From positions 1,116,001 to 1,180,000 of the forward strand of contig NZ_CP072453.1 in the NCBI RefSeq assembly GCF_019343475.1: a stretch of 64,000 bases of DNA, in the 5' to 3' direction. The translations under genes and the position numbers were made by a program. Each line of letters opens with the position of its first letter. Position 1 is the first letter of the stretch. The DNA comes from Providencia sp. R33 (lineage in GTDB: Bacteria; Pseudomonadota; Gammaproteobacteria; Enterobacterales; Enterobacteriaceae). The notes below the pieces were generated by a model. That model did not search any database. It saw nothing but the letters and a program-made list of their open reading frames with translations, and was not told where the DNA came from. Shown one piece after another: positions 44,684 to 52,354 of the stretch.

Positions 44684-44830
44684 GTGTTAGGTCGTATCAT
44701 TGTTATCACAGTTAGTGTTTTGCTTGTTTGCCTATTTCTGTACTTGCTTGCCATGGATAGCGTTTGCGATCAGGGAGGCGATAATTTTATTTTTGGAATT
44801 TGCCGTGTAACCGACTTGTTACCATTTTGA
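44684..44830 (+). CDS. mgrB: PhoQ feedback inhibitor MgrB
   Basis: 48 aa. A short basic cytoplasmic start (LGR) is followed by one membrane segment (about residues 5-24) and a periplasmic tail CDQGGDNFIFGICRVTDLLP. The tail matches the E. coli MgrB tail CDQDVQFFSGICAINKFIP, with the two essential Cys, the CDQ motif and GIC conserved. MgrB binds PhoQ in the inner membrane and damps it; its loss gives colistin resistance in Klebsiella. Start is GTG at 44684 with AAGGA 7 bp upstream. The phoPQ genes lie 27 kb away. Confidence 0.9.
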   Translation: MLGRIIVITVSVLLVCLFLYLLAMDSVCDQGGDNFIFGICRVTDLLPF

Positions 44831-45061
44831 ATTTGCTTTTTAATGCGCAATACTTGATATTGAAGCGCGATAATAATTATTCAGTATCAATGCGTAATAT
44901 ACGAATAAATAAAAGCAATAAATGAAAAATGCTCTTGGGCATTTAAAATGCAAAAACAGCATCATAAGAATGTGGTTTTAATAAGAAAATTCAAATAAAC
45001 TTGTCCGATTATTATAATTTTGGACGATAAAAAGCAAGTAATAGGACGAAAGGGTAAAGTT

Positions 45062-46435
45062 ATGGCGCAAGAGCAGCAAATGCTAAAGCGGGGATTGAAA
45101 AATAGGCATATCCAGTTGATTGCATTGGGGGGCGCTGTTGGTACAGGCTTGTTCCTTGGAATTGCAACAACCATACAAATGGCAGGGCCATCTGTTCTGT
45201 TAGGTTATGCATTGTGTGGCGTTATCGCCTTTCTGATTATGCGTCAATTGGGCGAGATGATTGTACAAGAGCCTGTTGCGGGTTCTTTTAGTCATTTCGC
45301 TTTTAAATACTGGGGTGGTTTTGCGGGCTTTTTATCCGGCTGGAACTACTGGTTTATGTTTATCCTCGTCGGCATGACAGAATTAACTGCCGCTGGGAAA
45401 TACATGCAACATTGGTGGCCAGAGCTACCAATTTGGGTATCTGCGGTCATATTTTTTATTGCCGTTAATGCGGTAAACTTGATTAATGTTCGTTCTTACG
45501 GTGAAACCGAATTTTGGTTTGCATTAATTAAAGTTGTTGCCGTTGTCGCCATGATTATCTTTGGTTGCTATCTTCTGCTAAGTGGCCATGGTGGGCCACA
45601 GGCTAAAGTCAGTAACTTGTGGGAATATGGTGGCTTTTTTGCGAAGGACTTCCACGGGCTTCTGATGGCGCTTGCTATTATCATGTTCTCGTTTGGTGGT
45701 TTAGAGCTAGTGGGGATCACGGCGGCTGAAGCGGAAGATCCTGAGAAAAGCATTCCAAAAGCTATCAACCAAGTTGTTTACCGTATCTTGATTTTCTATA
45801 TCGGTTCACTTGCTGTCCTGTTGGCGCTTTATCCGTGGGTTGATCTCGATGGTAAAACAAGTCCATTTGTCTTGATTTTCCATGAGTTAGGCGACTTGCT
45901 GGTTGCGAATACCTTAAACTTTGTGATTTTGGTTGCGGCTCTTTCTGTCTATAACAGTGGCGCTTACGCAACAAGCCGTATGTTATTTGGTTTGGCTCAG
46001 CAAAATAACGCACCGAAATTTTTATCTAAAGTGAACAAAGGTGGTGTCCCTGTTATGGCATTACTGGTTTCTGGTATTGCAACGTCAGGTGGGATACTGA
46101 TTAGCTTTGTGATGGAAGGAAAGGCATTCGAATTATTGATGTCCTTAGTCGTCACCACGTTGGTATTGAACTGGATTATGATTTGCGTTTCAAACTTGAA
46201 GTTCAGAGCTGCAATGAATAAACAAGGTATAGCTACCAAATTTAAGAGTATTTGGTACCCGTTTGGTAACTACCTGTGCTTAGCATTCCTGCTGTTAATC
46301 TTAGGTATTATTCTTACCATGGATGGATTACGTGTTTCTGTTCTGATGATCCCTGTGTGGATCGGCGTACTGTGGATTGGTTATCAATTCTCTGGTGCGA
46401 AGAAACAAGAACTAGCAAAACGCCAACAAAGCTAG
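45062..46435 (+). CDS. pheP: Phenylalanine permease PheP (APC family)
   Basis: 457 aa, twelve membrane segments. RGLKNRHIQLIALGGAVGTG is the AAT-family start. LNWIMICVSNLKFRAAMNKQG and YPFGNYLCLAFL agree better with E. coli PheP than with AroP, hence the assignment; AroP-like breadth cannot be excluded. I chose the ATG at 45062 (AAAGGG upstream) over an earlier TTG at 45020. It ends at a terminator shared with pagP. Confidence 0.88.
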   Translation: MAQEQQMLKRGLKNRHIQLIALGGAVGTGLFLGIATTIQMAGPSVLLGYALCGVIAFLIMRQLGEMIVQEPVAGSFSHFAFKYWGGFAGFLSGWNYWFMFILVGMTELTAAGKYMQHWWPELPIWVSAVIFFIAVNAVNLINVRSYGETEFWFALIKVVAVVAMIIFGCYLLLSGHGGPQAKVSNLWEYGGFFAKDFHGLLMALAIIMFSFGGLELVGITAAEAEDPEKSIPKAINQVVYRILIFYIGSLAVLLALYPWVDLDGKTSPFVLIFHELGDLLVANTLNFVILVAALSVYNSGAYATSRMLFGLAQQNNAPKFLSKVNKGGVPVMALLVSGIATSGGILISFVMEGKAFELLMSLVVTTLVLNWIMICVSNLKFRAAMNKQGIATKFKSIWYPFGNYLCLAFLLLILGIILTMDGLRVSVLMIPVWIGVLWIGYQFSGAKKQELAKRQQS

Positions 46436-46447
46436 AATTAAACGCGT

Positions 46448-46484
46448 AAAAAAGGCCAGTAGATAAAAATCTCTGGCCTTTTTT
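46448..46484. terminator. Bidirectional terminator between pheP and pagP
   Basis: AAAAAAGGCCAG / CTGGCCTTTTTT with a 13-nt loop. Confidence 0.9.
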
Positions 46485-46498
46485 GTATCACACTGTTT

Positions 46499-47074
46499 TT
46501 ACCACTGCCAACGCAACCAGGCAAACAGGACGTTTCCGTTATTGTAGGTTCCAGGAATATACGTTGCTTGAAGTGAAAGCCTGTCATATTCGACTGAAAC
46601 TAAAGGAAGCGGCGCGGGGATTGGAATGTAATACATATCCTTACGTGCAGTGACACTTAATGTGAAACCCGCTCCCATACGAAAACCATCAAGGTCTCCG
46701 GGGATCCACATTTTTTGGTAGGCGTAGCCACCAATAGGTTCCCAGTCATTATGTGAATCTTTGAATGCCATGGCATAAATCGCGTGCCAGTCATTATCTT
46801 CATCATAACGGTATTTACCAAAGCCGATCCCCCAAGGGCGCTCATTGTACTCATCAGTTTTCTTTTTGTCGTACATTGCACGGTTGTGCCATGTGACAGC
46901 GGGAACATACAGTTCATACTGGTCGGAATCCCAAGTGGAACTCACATTCCCTTTGAAAGTATCCCAAAGATTGGTTGATTGGTCTTGCGCAAGTGCAGGT
47001 GTTGACATGCCAAGGGAAGCGCCCAGTAGTATTGAGGCACCGATGACCCATTGTCTTTTTTTATAAACTCTCAT
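46499..47074 (-). CDS. pagP: Lipid A palmitoyltransferase PagP
   Basis: 191 aa outer-membrane beta-barrel enzyme that moves palmitate from phospholipid to lipid A and protects from cationic peptides. Signal peptide about residues 1-29 (ending near ALA-Q). Catalytic His in TWHNRAMY and Asp-Ser in FKDSHNDWEP are present. It ends in aromatic Trp as outer-membrane barrels do. PhoP controls pagP in Salmonella; no clear PhoP box is visible here, but tandem GATTAGCA motifs lie just upstream. Confidence 0.95.
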   Translation of the reverse strand: MRVYKKRQWVIGASILLGASLGMSTPALAQDQSTNLWDTFKGNVSSTWDSDQYELYVPAVTWHNRAMYDKKKTDEYNERPWGIGFGKYRYDEDNDWHAIYAMAFKDSHNDWEPIGGYAYQKMWIPGDLDGFRMGAGFTLSVTARKDMYYIPIPAPLPLVSVEYDRLSLQATYIPGTYNNGNVLFAWLRWQW

Positions 47075-47110
47075 TGAAGATCCAGTTCTTTATCGCTGAT
47101 ATAAATGATA

Positions 47111-47140
47111 ATTAGCTCGCTAATGATTAGCAGATTAGCA
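47111..47140. repeat. Cluster of four ATTAGC motifs upstream of pagP
   Basis: ATTAGC and its inverse GCTAAT (47111-47124) are followed by a perfect tandem GATTAGCAGATTAGCA (47125-47140). The cluster ends 37-64 bp before the pagP start. It may be an operator or leader element; the binding protein is unknown. Confidence 0.45.
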
Positions 47141-47392
47141 TTTTTATAATAATTATGAGCTGAATTATTTTAATTAAGATACGCCAAAGATGACAGTATT
47201 TATTCGATTGTTAAGAAAAATAATTAAATAAGACTGTCGTAACAGATTTTATACAGGTAAAAAATGTTCAAATAACAATCATTGATGAAGATTATCTTAG
47301 CCTAGTTTCACGTCATTTTGGCGTATAACTTTCCTAAAAAGCGTTAATGAGGTGATTTAAAGCTATTGTTGCTAGGTTAAGAGCGGTTTTTT

Positions 47393-47524
47393 ATGCGTGA
47401 ATTGCATCAGCAATCGATAAGCAATAATGTTGACCGAGTAGACATTTATGAGAAAAACTCTGCAAACAATGCAGAAAAGTATGACTGGAGTCAAATAAAG
47501 AGAGCGCACAATGGGATGAAATGA
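47393..47524 (+). CDS. Possible 43-residue ORF upstream of yjjI
   Basis: ATG frame beginning MRELHQQSISNNVDRVDIYE, charged and soluble, ending 65 bp before yjjI. The ribosome binding site is weak (GAGCGG about 6 bp before the start). It could be a real small gene in the yjjIW transcript or chance. I cannot recognise it. Confidence 0.2.
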   Translation: MRELHQQSISNNVDRVDIYEKNSANNAEKYDWSQIKRAHNGMK

Positions 47525-47589
47525 GGTTATAGGCGGCGTATTGACTGCCAAAGGTGTGCGACCGCACCCCGAAAAATAAGGAATTTCCT

Positions 47590-49146
47590 ATGATGAAGCG
47601 CCAAGAACCTTTAACCGATTATCAAGCCAAATGTTTGGCCATCGCCACGGATAAATTATTATCTCCCAGACAAAAAGCCAACTTTTTAGCCATTGAGGCA
47701 GAAAGTCATATTCCCTATCTTGCAATGAGTGAGCCTTTAGCAGAAGCACTAAATGAACGCGTTATTTGCGACATGTATGAAGGGAGTGCGCCGTATAAGC
47801 CCCGTTATGTTTTACCTGATTATGCTAAATTTCTTAAGCAGGGCTCTAGCTACTTAGAGCTAGCACCTGCGGAAGATTTTGACGATGCACTGAATCATTT
47901 GATGATTATTTACAATCATGTACCTTCGGTTACTGGTTTCCCCGTTTTCCTTGGATATCTTGATAAAATATTAATGCCTTATGTGGGGGAGTATACAGAA
48001 GAGCAGCTTTATCCGAAGCTAAAACGTTTCTGGGTGATGTTGGACCGTACCTTACCTGATGCGTTTATGCATGCCAACATTGGGCCTGATGATAATCTCA
48101 TTTGCCGTCTGATCTTGCGTATTGATGCAGAGTTAAAGCAAGTTGCACCAAACCTCACGTTTGTTTATCACCCGCAAAGAACCCCTGAGTCACTTTTCTT
48201 ACAAGCCATTGAAAATATATGTGAATGCAGTAAACCACATATTGCCAATGACCTTGTACATAGTGCTGCATTTGATGAGCAAGGCTACGGTATTGTCAGT
48301 TGCTATAATTCTTTGCCTGTTGCAGGTGGTGGCAGCACGTTGGTGCGTATCAACTTAAGAGAAGTGGCTTTACGCAGCCAAAATTCCGATGACTTCCTAC
48401 AAAATCAACTGAAAAAATATTGTGATTTACAAATGGAGCTCATCGAAACGCGCAGTGCGTTTTTATTTGAAGAGTCTAACTTCTTTCAAACCAGTTTCCT
48501 TGTGCATGAAGGGTTGATTGAACCGCAGCGTTTTGCACCGATGTTTGGTATTTTTGGTTTAGCGGAAGCCGTCAATCTGTTAATGGAAAAAGATGGGATG
48601 AAAGGCCACTATGAACCTAATTCTCCAGCCTTGCCGTTATCTTACCAAATCAGTGAACAACTGGCGGATTACGTTGAGGCAACCCCTGTTAAATATGGTT
48701 ATAAACAACGGGCGATGCTGCATGCACAGTCAGGGATCAGCTCAGACATTGGCACAACGCCAGGTGCACGTTTGCCTTATGGAGAAGAGCCTGACCCCGT
48801 TTCGCATATTCAAGCTGTCGCGCCACATCATAAATATTACTTATCTGGGATCAGCGATATCTTAACTATCGATGAAACCATCAAGCAAAACCCGCAAGCG
48901 CTCTTACAGTTGTGTAAAGGGGCATTTAGCTGTGGTATGCGTGAGTTTACGGCAAATGTGGCCAGCAACGATTTAGTACGTGTCACTGGGTATATGGTGC
49001 GTTTGTCCGATATTGAAAAATTCAAGGCGGAAGGGTCGAGAAGTAATACCACGTGGTTAGGGGAAGAAGCGACAAAAAATTGCAAGATTACAGCACGGCA
49101 ACAACGAGTGATTAGCCATGAGCAATCGATGCGCTACGCTGAATAA
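47590..49146 (+). CDS. yjjI: Glycyl-radical enzyme YjjI
   Basis: 518 aa, close to the E. coli length. The C-terminal glycyl-radical loop reads LVRVTGYMVR, matching RVxGY, near residue 480. A mid-protein Cys in SCYNSLPVAGGGST is a candidate thiyl site. The YjjI reaction is unknown; it is expected to be oxygen-sensitive and anaerobic. Start ATG at 47590 with AAGGAA 6 bp upstream; a GTG at 47554 is less likely. The activase gene yjjW overlaps by 29 bp. Confidence 0.9.
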   Translation: MMKRQEPLTDYQAKCLAIATDKLLSPRQKANFLAIEAESHIPYLAMSEPLAEALNERVICDMYEGSAPYKPRYVLPDYAKFLKQGSSYLELAPAEDFDDALNHLMIIYNHVPSVTGFPVFLGYLDKILMPYVGEYTEEQLYPKLKRFWVMLDRTLPDAFMHANIGPDDNLICRLILRIDAELKQVAPNLTFVYHPQRTPESLFLQAIENICECSKPHIANDLVHSAAFDEQGYGIVSCYNSLPVAGGGSTLVRINLREVALRSQNSDDFLQNQLKKYCDLQMELIETRSAFLFEESNFFQTSFLVHEGLIEPQRFAPMFGIFGLAEAVNLLMEKDGMKGHYEPNSPALPLSYQISEQLADYVEATPVKYGYKQRAMLHAQSGISSDIGTTPGARLPYGEEPDPVSHIQAVAPHHKYYLSGISDILTIDETIKQNPQALLQLCKGAFSCGMREFTANVASNDLVRVTGYMVRLSDIEKFKAEGSRSNTTWLGEEATKNCKITARQQRVISHEQSMRYAE

Positions 49147-49984
49147 AATCATTCCGTTCTCATGTGTGGATGGGCCGGGGAACCGGCAAGTGATTTTCTT
49201 GCAAGGCTGCAATTTGCGTTGTTTGAATTGCCATAATCCATATACCATGGCGCTGTGCGATGACTGTGGGGACTGTGTGGTTACCTGTCCCCACGGGGGC
49301 TTATCAATGGTGGATGGCAAAGTCATTTGGGACAATATGGCTTGCCAGCTTTGTGATACGTGCCTGCAAACCTGCACAAAAAATTCAAGCCCAATGACAA
49401 CGCCGCTCAGTGTGAGCGAGGCCATCAGTAGTTTGAATAAAAACGTGATGTTTTTAAATGGTGTGACGATAAGCGGTGGGGAAGCAACAACTCAGCTTCC
49501 CTTTATTGTTGATTTATTTAAAGCCATCAAGGCATCGCCAACACTTAACCATTTAACTTGCTTTATTGATAGCAACGGTCATCTTGCAAAAGCAGGGTGG
49601 AAGCGAGTAATAGACTATACCGACGGGGTGATGATCGATTTAAAAGCCTGGAGCGATGAATACGCACTGCGGTTAACGGGAAAAGATAACCAGCGCGTTT
49701 TTGAAACAATTCAATTATTAGCAAATGCAGGGAAATTATACGAACTGCGCTTATTGTATATTCCGCAGCAAACCGACTATCAAAAACACATTGATGCGCT
49801 GGCGGAATTACTCAATTCATTGCCATCGACAACACGAATAAAAATTAATGCATTTCAGCAGCATGGTGTTAAAAATGAAGCGGCAAATTGGCCGGCAGCA
49901 ACCCAAACTGATGTAGAGGCATTTGCGGCTCAGTTGCGTGAGCGTGGCGTTGATAACATTCATTTACCCAATGTTTATTTATAA
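49118..49984 (+). CDS. yjjW: Glycyl-radical enzyme activase YjjW
   Basis: 288 aa radical-SAM protein that would install the glycyl radical on YjjI. The radical-SAM cluster CNLRCLNC is near residue 31. Two further four-Cys ferredoxin-like sets follow (CDDCGDCVVTC; CQLCDTCLQTC), as in other activases with an inserted ferredoxin domain. SGGEAT is the SAM-binding GGE motif. Start overlaps yjjI by 29 bp, implying coupled translation. Confidence 0.92.
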   Translation: MSNRCATLNKIIPFSCVDGPGNRQVIFLQGCNLRCLNCHNPYTMALCDDCGDCVVTCPHGGLSMVDGKVIWDNMACQLCDTCLQTCTKNSSPMTTPLSVSEAISSLNKNVMFLNGVTISGGEATTQLPFIVDLFKAIKASPTLNHLTCFIDSNGHLAKAGWKRVIDYTDGVMIDLKAWSDEYALRLTGKDNQRVFETIQLLANAGKLYELRLLYIPQQTDYQKHIDALAELLNSLPSTTRIKINAFQQHGVKNEAANWPAATQTDVEAFAAQLRERGVDNIHLPNVYL

Positions 49985-50079
49985 GGCATGCTAACCCTTT
50001 CAATAGAAAATCACGACTTTAAATGACTAAGTCATTAAAATTCATTCACTAACCGCTGGCATTTGTTAAATGTTATGAG

Positions 50080-50101
50080 ACAATCAAAGCAATTTGATTG
50101 T
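50080..50101. repeat. AT-rich inverted repeat between yjjW and thiD
   Basis: ACAATCAAA-GCAA-TTTGATTGT, 9-bp perfect arms, followed by TT. It may be a weak terminator of yjjIW or an operator in the thiD promoter. Confidence 0.5.
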
Positions 50102-50167
50102 TTGGTTTAAGATAGGTTTTAAACCAATGATATTGACGTGTTTTTTAATCAAGAAGGGGGGCCACTC

Positions 50168-50965
50168 ATGCGAATCAACGCGTTAACCATTGCCGGAACA
50201 GACCCATCAGGTGGGGCGGGTGTCCAAGCGGACTTAAAAACTTTTTCGGCGCTTGGGGCTTATGGAACCAGCGTGATGACAGCATTGGTGGCGCAAAATA
50301 CCCGTGGCGTGCAATCTGTTCAGGATTTACCTGCGCAGTTCGTGGCAGCACAATTGGACTCGGTTCTCAGTGATGTGCGCATCGATACCGCGAAAATTGG
50401 TATGTTATTTAACCAAGCCAATGTCGAGGTTGTGGCGAACGCATTGAAACAATACCCGATCCCGTTTGTTGTATTAGATACCGTGATGGTTGCAAAAAGT
50501 GGCGATCCTTTATTGTTACCTGATGCGGTTGATGCATTGCGTCAGCAATTATTACCGTTAGTTTCATTAATCACCCCAAATTTACCGGAAGCGGCGGCAT
50601 TGTTAGATGAGAAAATGGCGCAAACAGAAGGTGAAATGTTAGCACAAGGCTATAAACTCCTAGAGAAGGGCTGCCAAGCGGTTCTGATGAAAGGGGGGCA
50701 CTTAACAGATGCACAAAGCCCTGATTGGCTCATTACCCCACAAGGGGAATGGCGCTTTACCTCTGTGCGCATTAACACGAAAAATACACACGGTACGGGG
50801 TGCACGTTGTCTGCGGCGTTAGCGGCATTGCGCCCACGTCATCTTGACTGGCAATCAACGGTAAGTGAGGCAAAAGCTTATTTGCAAGCCGCATTAGAAC
50901 AAGCGGACAGTCTAGAAGTGGGGCAAGGTATTGGTCCTGTCCATCATTTTCATTCATGGTGGTAA
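50168..50965 (+). CDS. thiD: Hydroxymethylpyrimidine/phosphomethylpyrimidine kinase
   Basis: Phosphorylates HMP and HMP-P in thiamine synthesis. 265 aa. Ribokinase-family motifs: TIAGTDPSGGAG at the N-terminus and the anion-hole NTHGTGCTLSAAL near residue 210. The ATG at 50168 follows AAGGGGGG; an upstream GTG at 50138 is not needed. thiM and a TPP riboswitch are not seen next to it. Confidence 0.96.
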   Translation: MRINALTIAGTDPSGGAGVQADLKTFSALGAYGTSVMTALVAQNTRGVQSVQDLPAQFVAAQLDSVLSDVRIDTAKIGMLFNQANVEVVANALKQYPIPFVVLDTVMVAKSGDPLLLPDAVDALRQQLLPLVSLITPNLPEAAALLDEKMAQTEGEMLAQGYKLLEKGCQAVLMKGGHLTDAQSPDWLITPQGEWRFTSVRINTKNTHGTGCTLSAALAALRPRHLDWQSTVSEAKAYLQAALEQADSLEVGQGIGPVHHFHSWW

Positions 50966-50973
50966 CCAAGATG

Positions 50974-51008
50974 AATATCAGGAAACCCAAACAAGGCTTC
51001 CTGATATT
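50974..51008. repeat. Hairpin between thiD and yegS
   Basis: AATATCAGGAA / TTCCTGATATT with a 13-nt loop between converging genes. No strong T-run, so it is an imperfect terminator at best. Confidence 0.5.
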
Positions 51009-51015
51009 AAACCGT

Positions 51016-51915
51016 TTAGGTTAATAGGTGGCATTGTGGTGGTAGCCTGCACCGTAAGGCATTTGTTTGAACTTGAAAGGTAAAGGAATCCCCGGATAAC
51101 GGCTCCCCATCAAGGTTTAGCACCATATTGTGAGGGGAAGAAATTTTTACCCACGTTAAACTTTTTTCAATTAAATGCTCATTTTTATCTGTTGAAAATA
51201 AATTGCTTATTAAGGCGGGTAGCACGTCTCGTGAAGGAACAATTAATAAATCCAGTTTACCATCGTTGATGAGTGCATGCGGCGTCAGTTGTTGCCCTCC
51301 ACCTGCTTGTTTCCCATTACCAATTGCGATAACCAGCGTTTCACCTTCCCACGTGAAATTTTCTGATTCAATACGGCAGATATCGGTTTTCAGTGTGTCA
51401 GGGCGTAAAAGACCATTTATCACATAAGCGGCACCACCAAGCGCGGATTTCAGTGCTTCAGGGGTTTCTGTGGTGATCCGTGTACCAAAACCGCCCGTCG
51501 CCATGTTAATAAAAAAGTATTTTTCATTAACCTGAGCAATATCAATATGAACCGCTTTACCTTTCACTGCTAGGGATAAGGCGGACTCAATATCTAACGG
51601 AATATTTGCACTGGTTGCAAAGTCATTTGCGGTGCCCATAGGAAGGATGCCTAAAGTAGGGCGCTTTTCAGCTGGAAACTGCATGAGTGTACTTGCAACT
51701 GCATTAATAGTGCCATCACCACCAGCGGCAATCACAGTGGCAATGTTATTTTCGATGGCATCGGCAATAAAATCGTGGGTGTCTTGCATTTCCCATGGAA
51801 TTCGCACTGTAATTAAATAATTTTCTTGGCGCAAATGGGCGATGGCTTTACGTAAATCAGGGTTATTTGATTGCTTGCCATTGAGAATAATCATAGCTGA
51901 CTGATATTTAATCAT
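51016..51915 (-). CDS. yegS: Lipid kinase YegS
   Basis: 299 aa soluble diacylglycerol-kinase-fold protein; E. coli YegS phosphorylates phosphatidylglycerol in vitro. The nucleotide motif AAGGDGTINAVAS is near residue 60, then GTANDFA, and the catalytic region LDGEPLSGDSF near 275. It converges on thiD. In E. coli it also lies near yegQ and thiD, so synteny supports the call. Confidence 0.94.
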   Translation of the reverse strand: MIKYQSAMIILNGKQSNNPDLRKAIAHLRQENYLITVRIPWEMQDTHDFIADAIENNIATVIAAGGDGTINAVASTLMQFPAEKRPTLGILPMGTANDFATSANIPLDIESALSLAVKGKAVHIDIAQVNEKYFFINMATGGFGTRITTETPEALKSALGGAAYVINGLLRPDTLKTDICRIESENFTWEGETLVIAIGNGKQAGGGQQLTPHALINDGKLDLLIVPSRDVLPALISNLFSTDKNEHLIEKSLTWVKISSPHNMVLNLDGEPLSGDSFTFQVQTNALRCRLPPQCHLLT

Positions 51916-52030
51916 AAATACTCATCCATATGGTTTATTATCTAAAATGAGTATAAGGGGATTGCCGTTGGTAAAGGAAATATTTTATCTTTTTTACAGA
52001 AGGGAAGTCAGGGAGATAAAAGGTTTAGAT

Positions 52031-52118
52031 AAAAGAAATGGCTAGCTCAAGGGAGATTGAGCCAGCCAAGGAGGTGGTTCCTAGTCTTATTTTATGACTT
52101 TCTAGTTCTTCGTTTTCG
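52031..52118 (-). ncRNA. cyaR: CyaR small RNA
   Basis: About 88 nt on the minus strand. The core AGGAACCACCTCCTT is identical to E. coli CyaR. It is followed by a near-identical terminator region (loop AATCTCCCTT within a stem ending AGCC) and a T-rich tail. CyaR is an Hfq-dependent RNA that pairs through ACCACCTCC with ribosome binding sites such as ompX, luxS, nadE and yqaE in E. coli. The place between yegQ/trhP and yegS is also the E. coli locus. The 5' 36 nt diverge. -10 TATAGT at 52130-52125. Confidence 0.9.
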
Positions 52119-52151
52119 ATAGTGACTATACGATATTGAATAACCAATTGA

Positions 52152-52167
52152 TGTGATCTGTTGCATA
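52152..52167 (-). promoter_or_regulatory. CRP site of cyaR
   Basis: Read leftward: TATGC-AACAGA-TCACA, 8 of 10 conserved positions of TGTGA-N6-TCACA. Its centre (52159.5) is 41.5 bp from the predicted start at 52118, the class II activator position. E. coli cyaR is CRP-activated. Confidence 0.75.
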
Positions 52168-52270
52168 AAATTGGATATTAAGTGCACTTTTCAAAGAAAA
52201 TGTCAATAACGAGAATGATTCGCAAATGCGAAATGGCATTTAAAGTGAAACTGGCTTATCGATTACCCAT

Positions 52271-52314
52271 AAAAAAGCCAAAAATTCAAATGATTAGATT
52301 GCGAATTCTTGGCT
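52271..52314 (-). terminator. trhP terminator
   Basis: AGCCAAGAATTC ... GAATTTTTGGCT on the minus strand, then a T-tail. It lies 41 bp after the trhP stop. Confidence 0.75.
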
Positions 52315-52354
52315 AGATAATTATGTGTTTTTTATCGAAAATTATTGATAAGTA

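Larger units (their letters stand above)
47075..47589. other. Divergent region of pagP and yjjI
   Basis: 515 bp. It contains the GATTAGC motif cluster near pagP (47111-47140), an imperfect FNR-like site TTGATGAAGATTAT (47282-47295, 8 of 10 conserved positions) about 300 bp before yjjI, and a 43-codon frame (47393-47524). Confidence 0.45.
51916..52354. other. trhP-yegS gap containing cyaR
   Basis: 439 bp. It holds the cyaR gene with its promoter and CRP site, and the trhP terminator at 52271-52314. No protein frame. Confidence 0.6.

Noticed and set aside
44560..44754. 64-codon minus-strand frame opposite mgrB
   Set aside because: It overlaps mgrB antisense; its threonine- and isoleucine-rich product looks like an out-of-frame translation, while mgrB itself is clearly conserved.
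50968..51015. Strong terminator between thiD and yegS
   Set aside because: The 11-bp stem lacks a T-run on either strand, so it is listed only as a hairpin.
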